From Parietichytrium sp. I65-24A (taxonomy: Eukaryota; Sar; Bigyra; Thraustochytrida; Thraustochytriidae), in NCBI GenBank assembly GCA_012862575.1, contig BLSF01000022.1:496001-560000 (forward strand): 64,000 nucleotides of DNA, given 5' to 3'. Below are positions 37,801-38,891 of the stretch, piece after piece. The translations under genes and the position numbers were made by a program. How positions within the stretch are numbered: the stretch's first letter is position 1; each line of letters starts with the position of its first letter. Below the pieces are notes generated by a model. That model was not told the origin of the DNA. It worked only from the letters and a program-made list of their open reading frames with translations, and searched no databases.

Positions 37801-38448
37801 AAACCAACAAAGACATATTCGGTACACTATGAAGAATGCCCACCGGAGCAAGGTGTGGAGGAGCAAAGGATAAGGTCTTTCCTTGCCATAGGTACCCGAG
37901 TTTTGGTAAAGTATGACGGCGCCGGGGTAGCGTTCCAGGGACGGATTTCCAGTGTTCGTAGTGACGGAAGCTACAAGGTGGCGTTCAGCGATGGCACGGA
38001 GGAGTGTGTCCCTCGCACATGGATTTCGGCGGATCACCCAAACAAATCAGCCGAGGATCTCGAGCTTGTCTCAGCCAACGACGATCCGGCAATGTTGAAC
38101 TTTCTCTTGTTTGGGGAGAGTGGCAGACCGCCGCGAACCGAGTCAGCGCCTAATCAAGAAACGTTGCTGGATCGTTTGAATGCAGATCAATTCGAGGTGC
38201 TCTTGGACACGGAGAAAGGTCTTGGTCTCAAATTGGGGATGACGAAGAGCGGATTTGTAATAGTCACAGGCTTCAAAGACTTGGAAAACGGCGAAAAAGG
38301 ACCGGCTGAAGCTTGTGGAAAACTCCGTGATCAAGACGTGCTACTCTCCGTCAATGGAAAGCGAATCATGGGAGAAACTTTTGAGACGGTGGCGGAGTTG
38401 ATCAAATCTTCAAGTCCACAGCTGAAGATGACCTTTGGTCGCGTCTGA
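4900..38448 (+). CDS. Giant modular type I surface protein (11,182 aa) with Cys-rich, solenoid, Calx-beta, REJ-like, TSP1, Tudor-like and PDZ modules
   Basis: This is one uninterrupted 33.5-kb reading frame. The ATG at 4900 is the first in frame, has A at -3, and starts a good signal peptide (MRAMRLAALLAGIVAASKG). By residue, the order is: 34 DCGG-type Cys-rich repeats (about 20-1817); a Cys-containing linker (1825-1891); a beta-solenoid-like region (about 2050-3690); a Cys cluster (about 3889-4004); two fibronectin-II-like domains (4027-4167); about 26 Calx-beta-like repeats (about 4345-7970); a REJ-like region, an EGF-like domain and a helical region (about 8040-8640); about 12 further Calx-beta-like repeats (to about 10337); a thrombospondin type 1 domain (10341-10393); one transmembrane helix (about 10616-10640); and a cytosolic tail with Tudor-like and PDZ modules. 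The architecture suggests a very long adhesin or matrix receptor coupled to a cytosolic scaffold. The closest analogies are ADGRV1 (many Calx-beta) and polycystin-1 (REJ), but there is no seven-helix or channel domain. The ligand is unknown. Confidence 0.93.
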   Translation: MRAMRLAALLAGIVAASKGCESDVDCSDGLVCSPNGVCVAEHCLNGVLDSTETDIDCGGASCELCQVGESCEIDADCESGVCDGNEAVCLHASCANGVLDGNETDVDCGGPLCMPCEDLLACATGADCASGLCDGERSVCLPLTCRDGVLNGNETDVDCGGPACEACELGMDCRQNKDCESGLCNSDRGVCMPLSCTDHILNGNETDVDCGGPLCAPCEAQMECLSHEDCLSGMCDGKRGVCLDGSCADGILNGQESDVDCGGPACPPCEERKMCKGDEDCDSDICCPHFKVCLAESCRNGKMDQNETDIDCGGEGCTPCPAGQGCDKDFDCLSQRCDLEFRQICLPTWCFDGKQGLNETDVDCGGELCPPCPDGDRCVRDQDCESDLCEPDSGKCLPASCGNGRKDWNETDVDCGGPDCPPCEEKGACISDGDCAEGSCDPDAGICVRIACTNGVRDGNETDVDCGGPHCLPCALGERCLDAEDCVVTESSSGKPITCDLSRQVCSFLSCMDGVLNNNETSVDCGGPFCPPCEAGEDCASNSDCESNHCSPESGLCMPKSCFDGTLNGNETDVDCGGGLCAPCAAGKDCDRATDCKSSICDTEQGICLDASCVDGRKNGLETDVDCGGPTCSRCADMQSCMSPTDCVSESCCEERSICLPVHCSNSILDEEFNETDVDCGGNICGPCQDNLMCERDSDCKTSVCDQAAGKCLAASCMNGVLDGEETEVDCGGSLCAPCEIGGGCVLDRDCVSGLCGENFWGSQESSLGTCLPKSCSNGVKDSFDGEAETDVDCGGAYCPPCQIGRSCADDGDCISGACDGDKGVCVLASCRNKLLDKNETDVDCGGPDCLPCEDGLMCVLGTDCNSHLCDAAAGRCLSQSCANGILDGNETSVDCGGPICLPCEDGLECISDRDCKSERCNAESGLCMPTSCFDNELNGNETDIDCGGLMCRRCAAGMECDSHSDCLSGMCDSSLGTCLASSCSDGIQNGFESDVDCGGELCAQCDLGLNCVSDADCESSVCCDVHHVCLPRSCRNGKLDFNETDVDCGGNTCSPCEVGLTCDLDHDCISESCNQDRQLCMPKTCNDGRKNGNETDVDCGGPYCAPCAVGDQCIFNADCIADVAFCDSAHGICYPLSCSNMRQDDDETDVDCGGENCAPCEDGSVCESGLDCVSGACDPDAGVCIPHTCTDGIVNGDETDVDCGGSKCAPCQVANYCLKDKDCDSGHCDDFLGKCIPASCVDGILNWNETDVDCGGPFCAPCSDGGNCRNVKDCVALCNEEKEICMPFTCTDGVQNGNETDVDCGGPLCPSCTGLHRCESNRDCSSEFCDTRLFRCMPSECNDHTVSGSKTDVDCGGPVCSPCEDGLSCQRASDCLSGVCDDQSKRCLPTSCADNIMNGNETDVDCGGADCLPCIKTGSSCLEDRDCGAPNHECDRELEICLPRSVMARKLALLPKSCTNGVQDGDETDIDCGGVSCMPCSSAGLTCRANSDCSDGLTCDPSASICVKSTCKNSHQDGFETDVDCGGLECAPCEDGHTCQSDGDCSSKRCDASSNICLKGTCFDGVHNNNESDTDCGGECELKCGEKQSCNSISDCAKGLSCSENEALCLKPHCSNGVQDMDETDTDCGGLSCQPCNRRAVCSENSDCKSNFCSPVLSLCLPQSCGNGVQDGAETDVDCGGEYCAACPDLRACQQNSDCMGDSFCSADGMCRSASCTNRVQDGRETDVDCGGGDCQPCEGVGSSSCLVDSDCASGACSVEGICIAWSCRNGAKDGEETDVDCGGPFCVACDNGLGCLDHDDCSSGFCDHVVGQCKKPAVEDESVVDCTGRRVTNRDCASRTYGYTSCEQHLDDSICDDGQFVSDSGIELNFNCPAFSCDRGACGACRSPGEPLALPGVDYAKLNQTHFETSTQLERYMRWQEAYASEYNGGITSMRNEFFLSSNKLFDIRRYSQIDFSLLNDVEGFGFEYDILNALDFTSLLKAEFLCPQRFGCRIATELGPAVDAFAQVITSFYDFSAMADVRLSVDGSPDSHNLYLLDGFFLGGRPDRIQQRLTITGSLRLGRLSVVGYGGVLDLNAADEVHVERGIVVLPGGRIELGGAVSLSGTSSSFILNFGEILISESSAAHSRESGEESFSSAIIPVLDLQSLYNFGTLRFESFAGLQISDRLEITLFPPSNTLFEDGSTVHCTSASERCTMRNLGIVESLGTVSLDVTLANERLVHVQKGSFECAFGIVNKGLVLVDTGATIRVSSRGVFQNFPRAASGFDILFGSKMEDPQAPKRKRLSLARDLGRHSLIVRGGLVVQKDSTLLLSDDTLATFVGPCSIDLQTDSILSVEKQAAVFLVPAAEGNRCVQRGRTPNQFKGSIHLRQGGVLESFVRSASQFSLEGPIRLGQGGQFSVLELIDEKSKRRMLSTVNTGVSGPVATTVFKNDVFTDSGFHVARGQRLIFKGRLVVTGDATIDGELVIGGTALFSGFVQNNGVLSVSEQGRVLSVSKYGGSGELRLENGALFHFVGDAVIEGDVYNEGKLSVGMDTKASVTSFERTMFSYSNSRAGIPCPLHSEQTSSVYNLDVLFRSSLSPQLNWRLPLQVCSTTSIVDLGNELSDQLLLGSLGTSKRGLQEDSSSLGLSFSLSDGGPSLEHSRSRSLSAQGIRNGASLIMSVNVGHEAAVSLAFAEANNVLLDLQPSAAVDFRGNLIDRGGIFVAEDGDVGVYGFRNLLERPLENFGRIYIGPDAQIDVSDVLESSGNITITGNVTLSEAAVFSMDVYLTGSLTITGTGNATFESTFDNKGILSVLEGGSVACFGVSTFEADSVTQVDGDIELSYGSSTSIEGDFSVSETGTLIVDGAQLDVFSAFVYLEGTTYITRSSMVVIENGASVIVDGEFSVDDESQVIVEPGGTLKLEGNSLFRSNSNADVGGRRALGQSKQITLLNKGTVKAGRNSAVTFDNTNVGGAGFLSAQEGATVMCKGSKLDLEGGVELLGTLGGESTCELNFGGSSSVSGVVSLGKETVVIVEDQVILDRDAKWIAEGSFSIAPGAVFTANGKLRSVQAVLNKGTLSIGSSRHEPSALEGGSLSSGTISVSGHLQLQDINVFDGPFIVQEGGHVELLEDTQASVRSLLDHSGSIALASGSVIGCHSAQCSSSTESSLSGIGSVVVHPDAQWVLEGSVDLAEDPVFENVMNCSLGGVLEIGGPASVAPPINNHGVLQISTDGDLKSTGVVNARGSVVVDGGLHLRGVGSFDGRLEGFGIVNVGNKSRVDFQGDVALQGSLRSERGSNVTIWSDNAVLQGSAHFEGSLLVTTMATLAISSPSSTVGRVANFISDGLFTNDGSFIIDTFAKVGGTFESNGNCSILSRGKVLVMGQFDLLEGELSLEDGELEVHAEGEMLLDGTSTVVGSPLSVLQLSGAMNVNRGALMDLGGVFTSSSNGILTVSGGQVNLGGSASVEGYVDNYGTLIVSNAASLTGSGRNLGASFADLNLRAGSHFAVRPAATVSITGTLDSVGEIFLMPQSELIFVEDSSSKLRLSPTETYSQLLSLGTITVEQDALLESEVNAVNTGELDVHGHMRLLGGTISLTEDKEDIISRVPQYLSQDLGAISNDDIGGMTVLRDGRLSGWAQIDGDVVLDGAISPGADSNTAGEMVILGDLKSRASMSVLDVRVLDSQDGSSMPSYGTLHVQGRITEPIAVTVSLQRSYGESLRVTPLVGDRALSEFASISSVVASGPSHLELSAEGFTAATLVDGARRRALRVDVSMAGAHGPMPFNADLMFGRTDSVTSSEIHALDETSTQESDLSDLDDSLYIVEMWVGGLRYPETLRDRRFLAVIDKFLGMFPTMSIRRMNAIPPRLEDHVVNVSSSASRRARYKEGQGGSTAELHPGGLLFTVNLTCFSSVECKSFCDAYRATEAQMHAELLDRSLSAGARDLALRLGNGCSRADSYSSTEVEQWSQTVCLTDGKEGTFHQVGVKCVHECKCLAPEDCSCFMDSGKWASCTCGPFLAVKEEFSAGSLSNAGTARQEHTCAANGIGSVKAGTQCTFPFLYQGDLHYNCVGTGFGGDGFCVIGGKLAGCSCSLAAARGRQIGGASDSLNGVKQRASVAIADITGCSTNGIGVAPAGDSCVFPFAYKGKMHFRCADREKLLFNGEPGGWCLNRKGERGGCHCSAAGESKESSKSDSPISQTRSVSQTAEVVPGLVTFVEAPRVVAVGETSVQIAAAVNVASSVKVYATLEGNPAPRLKQILSMGDEQSSGIVDSEDDGDDAFFTSTLGAAFDLQNGLLEGLEPETRYDIYLYPVPSDPKERKMMQVSEDILKRFMLRGISTGKRENVRDLRARQGRLLLNVEHLNVKEGADIADEYGVRLSQQPQSSVTVSLILPGRNQLEAQPLQMTFTPINWNSTQVVQVFAVDDGILEDSPHTDLIMHQVQSNDEHFNYAEEDFPVSVFIEDADDALQNSPVVIRPSKLKLEEGGAGGAYSIRLANAPKSPVTVQVIVPPGDDVIVDPEEVVFTAKNWAAPQTVRVRALDDRVFEDFIQVVQLLHKVASKDPEFDRSAPSNVALYINDTSSQLSAPQIQLSPTALEVEEGKTTQFTLQILPGSYAPRSVVTITMNATRRMSFRPSKIVIPQLDWAAVFPVSVFVERDGIAEGGEESFSEIFFDVVSSDDAYDGLELSELPVKVTDTDVTGLILSRASSVAELNEVNPDTSISYWVSLSAKPLGTVQVYLHVQDGFCLHNRNGPLFDLGPCKIDTDCFQSAMDSSVKNFECRKETTAYIGNDIPDNILYFREESWDVPQEVVLLPYLDNVHEATPHLVKVVHEVSSSDSRFSQAPSYVLDPEDGLLRVSEDAFMAEIVDVDVPGVEFSVPLVSFMRETEDSSTTYLVKLSTKPWAAVSVDLSLAAEDLVDFSRDEHVSGLLNFDPPQLHFSSSDWNATKLVRVSLDSSEMGFRSGSDQYYTSIVHKCRSQDRAYDGLAEELSAMVIEDASTRIAVSSHALETVEGGEAVALSVRLASRPVVSDSHASDAVQILFGLVDGVCVTSQGEVVPSKSGSLSCDSDSDCRTALEAVDSGALCSRFSDKIKIHPSELHFATSNWHVSQSVMISALEDEHAALLGVSRYLLSVHALSTDPKFNDDIPTCVAFNEKGKCVKKDTSRALHGNVTLSVKDNDVPGVSWGVPSLHVSEGGEDQSAALRLSTKPRGAVRVEFMTSEPGNLVVEPAEIFFSPSNYSRPAKVSIRAINDNFASETDRRAASVFAKTTSAADEAYDRITDELEVTIQDDERAGVHVSHDVLLLNEDGNPTVYNLTLSSDPGGSVQLEILASLPLDVVHPKRKLLSFDSSNWNIPQHVQVRALGDGERNCDNLENADGSIHVQCDPREVVLVHKIQASRGTRGYDHDMVAGEIIARVYDRHASIATYPSHLDLFEHADFPEKFRALMTQKPETNVLVDVHVEGPNSERIKVSASPLVFTPDNFDAVREIPVVVQSDFVYQPPANYRVVLQVRGSSEIDVSYRSIPQQFITLKLTDDKFPGLITRGLNRDGIEMPPGVQLALEEGEHSGKASASVAVSLASQPAGTVTVRVVSNDPGHLVANPSEVSFKVGEWDQVQVIHFTAVNDNIFHPTGSLQVSVAFHTASTGDNLYDSLKPQVMLVDIVDDETPGILVQSISKSHSDLTLDEEVGETLQFTVQLLSQPIADVTLFLDSLSGSCANSDGYFDGELCNRESACQGKAICMQDTTVWSYPSKLTFTSSNWNIPRVFSVGAFKDGILEKDVHRGEVIIRSESIGDPVYNKAVEISFHNQELVDGRMTFSVLDSDMAAIIVSKSSSILSSDEVIAVDEDSWETISVRLLSKPASSVELVLAERGLGFLALEEDVVVLDASCWDTGKQIRVRALKDPYAWAGGERFSSLDLVASSKDRSYNGLRANVEFRILDRDVAGVILETSGAENEIHPEGSCFEYQIRLASLPWARAALGDDAQVASVQLQSMDGYCQRRESKIITGPDFGTPCMLDCGSDFYCARYASIDVFPTEIVFSASNWNIPQTISVCVLKDDVIEPTVHETYISHHINSADPEFAESKPTDLVVKVGESRQANIVVSQRALRLEEGGHAESYTVRLASKPWSAVTVYIGATAEAATSVSKLVITPEAWRKEHLVTVVAVDDSSPELPNPHHARITHSSVSADPTYDGLEGEFVVLNIHDNDEAESLIGLFRDPEGLSPLGDEPMVLRESMPSSNQTYYVRLMREPSSRVDVDVRPNNGHCVLSGRSQYDLHCSVNADCKAYCSETDCFSSAVCQTNSKAFVQGSGVLRFTSDNWSMLQPVVLLPFADKVAEPKRHRAKVMHSATSIDLAFNQAKLGAFVDILDADVASFLVVQNWDGALLEGDMSQVHSYTLQLSSIPIAPVEVQISASFGLKLSVGGDVGQCSDLMCQLIFTKSNWSVPAKVEVAVVDDEYADGNQERGDLRSERIVHLARSQDPSYRRVEHEMLVDVQDNDHAGVQLSQETLLLYENATGSQRVQQYGARLLSRPRASFCTSPLSGSVHYDRPCNRDADCLLPMTMSLDEMSNTVPLTCVVQEAPLAIVASTKSGHCLVGVSRLPAFDVLCRDDGDCGTGNTCHKHTKVHLWTASAAPEPTERVVAQFSQSNWSSTVHISVSAYADEVRELDYHDSQILHQVISADPKYSWGVVVPEMHCTIVDGDRAGLLVLNGETNERLDSTSRLRITEGASLPVLIQLVSSPNSVVRLRWTVPNGLVVLYQGSRRRELELGSYAHRNPVRLDVVAEQATGEESLLEFTTASQDLNYRMEKSDSFKLAVTVLRAQRETLELSSHSVSVSEGGNVAAISVHLGSKPVISGGQVVTVSIAAFNGFCMSAESGPRFGTNCMTNSDCAVGETCRANTKLRTSVSELVFTAATWSAPQIVLIEAYDDHVVEPLLDVSQVLFTSHCLHDAAFDSITESVHVEILDNDKASLIAMQPMPAVPGIPQAVNFRLSSEPWSPVTIALSDFTRGVALASGNKGQIVFTPANWSSHASVYLEADKAVDYSLAVRVTESRDQSYRGAPKVPFHFAVVEEEALRGPALWLDQHSLILQEGGLEDHYTVSIQSKMKLPSNAIVKVELKYDSTKLSVHPESWEFLGSDLSDARNTKVTVKAVDNLVRSGLDEAIIRHKLLMKGGGAGRLGDYAVEQDLVVSIMDDDVGEVLIAPRVIDLSLGANTMPYSMVISSKQLSPTAYPLRVTPVWDNGLCSEMPETRCQRSQPGCTCVRLKELGITVEPKERLVTWERASSPVTFTITALKSVYSRELLAGNLLLTLNHELAPFQGTLPAAVTVPSQDVIISSDDVALVSGGLHVKERNILSNMEVDFAGCGSESQMLTIALRSKPLMPVRVKLSQGVEKPLESDDSCRALSAKIQFSGKNGLVGVDTPLVTRLLNGTGFAVVIGGNGAIYVVQQWISPSLAAFSRCNTADPSCAYPSKLLEPESELIIGSEIAFFRTSWDAFMFVLRDFRCSLVGAHARETKLSLSSATLEFSPQNWNVSQSVSVKRPCEDTPISNKATLHAILESVHGPGEFTRDPSYSGKTEEITLRFPELHKHVVVAHSEELVLVEGDSSGVQVFISLSAEPNSTVSVPSSQPLVRVHLYPSSMSCVGTGEPCQPQLETMCDCSLPAGVEASSTVLEFNKYNWMIPQSVTLRAIDDFLDESRSKAGLQRNISIGVESLDPIYHGAGHVLETLVVEDDYAGVHFDKDLIFVSEGGPGAHLGVSLQSQPLHPVKLRFGAHPELDIAFPNALNGDGYLEFSSENWNVKQFVLVAKTRDSIAEPKPYSTALVPLLESQDISYSDAMNGGFAPKSGVEVLLIDTHWAGVQLSENAVAVGEDSVGVSLSLMSRPKGPVTIEPIVPVFLIKEDRLNACTGRVEKQEVWTPLVAVIPEIVTVYPDSWNDSVAFEVINLNENLWMPEHKVTVNFTVSSEADLDYNSPLLRQRTCGASLWHASALSDPRGDAFEHGSHSIPVGSRLVCKHIDGLCCPMVTEPSLLVRVLNQAWEEPPKMLHANMTSSGRHVAVSFDKVVNVTESIGAVFPCSDLFAGISESYAPCSSAEHNAVTKNLEEAFGAGSTCSWTSEMQAVIALGHNAQIRANDFLHLTENALIGAHSSRRFASGAISVTGPCDAKQEVGMFPSPLKARPATGLLSLCRVSAQSGECIFTDRGDALTSEFEISATNWATARAQDQSSAQYWFAVIEVGRKEECLRSCACTHMRRLNAAGENPFVRTVLPAGNLAILGVMEDAFGNRACSAVSVTIADYKFGRQTVLAFQETNVKPLLADAIHREDESRALQLYHISFDLLHAKGLSNRRLLLDNGLIDCRADSDCLNGGACVNEPYFSASRRRYCKCLKGFAGARCDISTNGPSSSQILRQFAELVEAFHNGSISLKLAPELISHLMDVSVYYLNLESADALFATLKRAAAQSPMGLSDSLKVTESLDALLEWVHKWSPFASSHSGRLSACGVAEVKDLYAKSVFPLLKMAVQNHGLALSEHRFESIGFVSPSGAVHFSLLPTIMAQISGEPSISTRAYLMAHNVFRCDAKTPMMVFAEYAKNRAIQSLSTLDGFEERELVCAKSVLGTHGSQISVCPQSCACDMSQEETLAVSKFSITVPKLRITPSSGELSVTVGSSGTQMSLGLDLPEGVSIDDLKIRLVVSDSSEHWTSSSGLKNCVSSRTGAVGASCENRWKDCSLDQVCIHLERADKAVSVHPSIISYGSANATSKQVVAVRALGNELSSARDRNVWLHFVVEGTTDAAEVLKASVAPVKIHLRNLARVGLRSTPTTLGLREGDTQLSFLTVSATHRPRGTLLVSAQYDSSQVQVFPPKFELTEANWQTGVALSVMAVDDRISEPTFHWANVTLDLERIPEEDPFYSASSAQGLASSLIGILVEDNELAQFSLSASSLKLHEDAADPQQLTVSVEEDSLRGKDLLVELVSFGGFCSGALSRQQPCNVDAECHGSFEESSECVLETGIYFGEQGVHAEYLVFRPSVLAHQVQVHAYLDRVVEGVHHSYIQARIVEIRGATFEPLGSKIPHVSVTIIDSSQTKAGFELATNDGPSRYSALVAEGGRPAVYGVKLTSQPLGSVIVSASFETSKSGEQVPMLEQPPSLVFTRKNWNVPQQFAVSAQNVAELLGSSPRSGIAVHTFSSETDQFYDELVAKADAHGNTMRISVVDGKSPAIITSVNYISLAEGEAQTYKVKLSASPASKVTVAVAVPDGRCVLGNRRILRDRYCMDDGDCIGDLADVEFDTVEESLSSSLGWHEEGLVVSPRFCLRMTNAVMEPRTLAFDSKNWNKWQSVAVRALSDAIADSDAFNLTIKHTSTSAAAEFDGLSRNVGLDIEDVDKYSLEFAGPELTLAGELRDIPVIPVAKGSSVSFTVKLTSRPLATTNVSTFGGEGIVVDPSWVEFTASDWDRPRVIQLTSEAGGAAALSRQESHELSLLLRYQIQSMDVQYRSLAPVLAINVTEDRRALVRFDGVKSQYFRLWEGSNSSAIYSAALTFAPAKGEEVRLRISPSSGYCAQPVHGESNVQVPVADTFCSSPADCEVGQRCILGTKIWASPEELVFSSDNWDQMQTVHVFCFDDHIVEGPHFGRLTHSISGGQVSKLGHSQVDDVLVSIEDNDVFGVDTDRQSMQVFETLGSTPSTYNFRLKSQPTAPVQVSVLVSSAGDQHGVRNGGGVNDMIGIVPQLFTVTKENWSMWRAVRLVALQDNIASGIMKVELTHYLSSPDSVYNNEYGGDISVQRIDDDVAGLRVSKTRMDIVEGASVYAENQIQVHLTSEPESDVLVDVRALEGYCEGSERGSFDFNRPCVSDSDCSSGRVCQIGYGSYSDVHSLRFTPTNWNVPQVVTVFAFDDSLQEPPSHTSGLLFAISEKSSDVMYAELAASSKASSLVTVNIHDNDQAGVEFWPGSGAVGRSVDTIYWVSLTSRPLSSVTIQLSADSPIILENVKLTFTAQDWDQPRPVRAWLSVSWTSATQSFADDFTIVHHLVSSDSNFANVKPLQRAVQVTQVPVPAVRVEMDEALTVVEGGAGTAFQLSLTTEPSSDVIVTVSAPSGVCFGARVREPHYEMLCDPAATLAKGCDSCRRGIGMSAEPQLLRFTASNWSVPQTVKVSKADNEIDERRTRYLSHRRVSRLSYQTESMDARYHRVKTPLTPVLLVDDDRAGVKLSLRDVLTGSESEVELLADGDGLVISGLALPKVVEGSSLEITATLLSKPWADVTLSFMWDVNGKVQQWLLTFPAASWSDPRSIHVQVGDNDVVEDTGNKEVSLLVSLSSLDALYSRAAEDLLVSVLDNECRVGEWSSWTVCSKACGAGVERRYRPITYAFDQEKGGCPYRTIESRGCNLGPCESPLAASDSNRDMLEFSLKLGSSLYAWRSSNSSGMSASMVLQMGRNGVEDIIAHALGLQRHQTAIASVQETLGGGLQLTNLLYPVSGQRVEELENLVREQLADKESALSTSALVNQNVISADAVRFQTLQKSNFALFCESSELSNTNHRIATAAACTGCEQPEHDTVYCCIVGSSTMYGSLGGGSSVSESRCILGLNNVSKSYCRVLSVKGEGCTLGLRASRWAYASAGSLLALVVSVVALAVYLKLRPSGTMQNDWFKTARSSWYSGNSAFKKPGKGKRRAQSGTSASVDGGESQRMLDSVDDGMSAFGEAEGPWNSNVVGSAQTGSKKSFESLSPAESVQNESVSEEQEVLQLSLAALFVGPEPKADDLYPSQRVVVHYEYDDTYYPGRILRKHAEDSTYEVLFDDGDEDDAVDSHCLRLYPMLGQSGSSVMDSSRASNPESHYQSSDDGCVDAREFEVRLVKHSSLGMELGLTVSGEVVVTSFVPVASSLDGVGEAERCGAIAPGDELIAVNEKQVESLDDALEELIRSENDVLLRFRTTRPLALVQVGDVVEVLNQETGRWVLARVDSFDKPTKTYSVHYEECPPEQGVEEQRIRSFLAIGTRVLVKYDGAGVAFQGRISSVRSDGSYKVAFSDGTEECVPRTWISADHPNKSAEDLELVSANDDPAMLNFLLFGESGRPPRTESAPNQETLLDRLNADQFEVLLDTEKGLGLKLGMTKSGFVIVTGFKDLENGEKGPAEACGKLRDQDVLLSVNGKRIMGETFETVAELIKSSSPQLKMTFGRV
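4957..10350 (+). repeat. Array of 34 Cys-rich DCGG repeats in the giant protein
   Basis: Each unit is about 53 residues (159 bp) and follows the pattern C-x-NGxxxGNETDVDCGGxxCxPCxxGxxC, then a DC, a CD and a final C. I counted 34 occurrences of DCGG. The second half of each unit resembles small disulfide modules of the Dickkopf-N/EB type; similar repeats occur in secreted proteins of bacteria and protists. The acidic D-x-N-x-T-D-x-D core resembles a calcium-binding loop. In 19 of the 34 units it also contains an N-x-T/S glycosylation sequon (NET or NES), mostly in the first 27 units. Cysteine spacing is well kept, so the array is probably folded and functional. Confidence 0.88.
11041..15960 (+). 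other. Beta-solenoid-like region of the giant protein
   Basis: About 1,640 residues with almost no cysteine are made of short Gly-, Val-, Ser- and Asn-rich strands with recurring patterns such as LNKGTL, NNGVLSV, VDGGLHL and SVSGHLQL. They repeat every roughly 20-25 residues. This is the look of a right-handed parallel beta-helix, as in bacterial filamentous adhesins and autotransporter passengers. Basic R-R-x-L type sequences interrupt it. The fold assignment is by pattern only. Confidence 0.6.
16978..17401 (+). other. Two fibronectin type II-like domains of the giant protein
   Basis: Two copies of a four-Cys module share the signature NGIG, then C-x-FPF-x-Y-x-G, then x-C, and end in a Cys-x-Cys pair (CSC, CHC). 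The FPFxYxG core and spacing match fibronectin type II/kringle-like domains, which often bind collagen-like or glycan ligands. A Cys-dense stretch at about 16564-16910 with CKCLAPEDCSC and CTCG precedes them and is not assigned. Confidence 0.7.
17932..28850 (+). repeat. First Calx-beta-like array (about 26 repeats) of the giant protein
   Basis: Repeats of about 130-150 residues share this order: an EGG turn, Y-x-V-x-L-x-S-x-P, V-x-V, a strand ending in F-T-x-x-NWN-x-PQ-x-V-x-V-x-A-x-DD, an IxH...S-x-D-x-x-Y stretch and a closing V-x-I-x-D-N-D-x-A-G-V. This matches the Calx-beta fold pattern, including the closing acidic DxDxxG motif expected to bind calcium. I counted 26 units by the conserved W/NW position; units 18, 21 and 22 are divergent. 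Several units carry an extra Cys-rich insert between strands, for example at about 19091, 20007, 22018, 22864, 23668, 24655 and 25495. Confidence 0.8.
29020..30840 (+). other. REJ-like region, EGF-like domain and helical segment between the two Calx-beta-like arrays
   Basis: Residues about 8041-8310 show REJ/polycystin-type features: PKMLHANMTSSG, VSFDKVVN, CSDLF, TCSW, ALGHNAQIRANDFLHL, then LPAGNLAILGVMEDAFGN. An EGF-like domain with six Cys follows at about 29968-30093 (CLNGGACV, CKCLKGFAGARC). A helical, Leu/Ala-rich stretch with a few Cys runs to about 30840 and could be a GAIN- or REJ-associated region. The REJ reading is by motif and needs a profile search. Confidence 0.5.
30850..35910 (+). 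repeat. Second Calx-beta-like array (about 12 repeats) of the giant protein
   Basis: The repeat pattern is the same as in the first array, with conserved Trp positions at about 31510, 32380, 32900, 33260, 33735, 34110, 34550, 34900, 35340 and 35760. Units with a Cys-rich insert (at about 31030, 31840, 32680, 33580, 34405 and 35190) alternate strictly with units lacking it. The period of insert plus plain unit is about 790-880 bp. Confidence 0.8.
35920..36078 (+). other. Thrombospondin type 1 domain of the giant protein
   Basis: Residues 10341-10393 carry the classic WSSWTVCSKACGAG signature (W-x-x-W-x-x-C-S-x-x-CG-x-G), then R-x-R and closing Cys residues in C-P-Y and CNLGPC. This is a typical extracellular adhesion module and lies close to the membrane. 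Confidence 0.85.
36745..36819 (+). other. Single transmembrane helix of the giant protein
   Basis: Residues about 10616-10640 (WAYASAGSLLALVVSVVALA and a few more) are uniformly hydrophobic and are followed by basic residues. Together with the N-terminal signal peptide this gives type I topology, with about 10,600 residues outside and about 540 inside. Confidence 0.85.
36820..38445 (+). other. Cytosolic tail of the giant protein: Tudor-like, PDZ, two Tudor-like, PDZ
   Basis: The tail starts with a Ser-rich linker. A Tudor-like module at about 37186-37350 reads RVVVHYEYDDTYYPGRIL and VLFDDGDEDD. PDZ 1 at about 37453-37710 has GMELGL, GAIAPGDELIAVN and a closing L-x-F strand. Two more Tudor-like strands sets lie at about 37726-37880 (GDVVEVLNQETGRWVLARV) and 37891-38030 (GTRVLVKYDG, YKVAFSDGTEE). 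PDZ 2 at about 38191-38445 has GLGLKLGM, GKLRDQDVLLSVNGK and ends the protein. PDZ domains normally bind C-terminal peptides, so the receptor carries its own scaffold instead of a PDZ ligand. Confidence 0.75.
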
Positions 38449-38891
38449 TTCTCGGGTTTTCCAGTAGTACCAACGAAAGGAAACAGTTGTCAGATTTCTG
38501 GCGAAAAATTTGCCTTCCACTTCTGAGCTTCGGTTTTCCAAAAAAAAAGGAGTGGACAGATTCTTCTTCTCTTCACTCTCTGTGGACATCTGCACGCGGA
38601 CGACACATAGTTGATACAAAAATGAATGAATTAAAATGCAAAGATGAATCAAATTGTTTAGTTAATATTTCATTTCCGCCGCCCCAGACTAGAGTACGAA
38701 AAGCCACGATTTTCGCCCTCGTGATCTCTTTTCGCCGAAAAGTTCAAACCCTCGCGGCATTCTCGCGCGCAGATCATATGGCTCGTATTTACATTTTACT
38801 GCTGGAGCAATAGTGCGATCGACGGTGCGACGTAGTGGAGACTCCCTAACTCCTTGCCAGAATGAAGAGAGTAAAGTGCTGAGGGTGTTGA
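38449..38891. other. Short spacer between convergent genes
   Basis: These 443 bp separate the end of the giant gene from the end of the PWWP gene on the other strand and must hold both 3' UTRs. I recognise no gene or clear AATAAA signal here. Confidence 0.6.
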
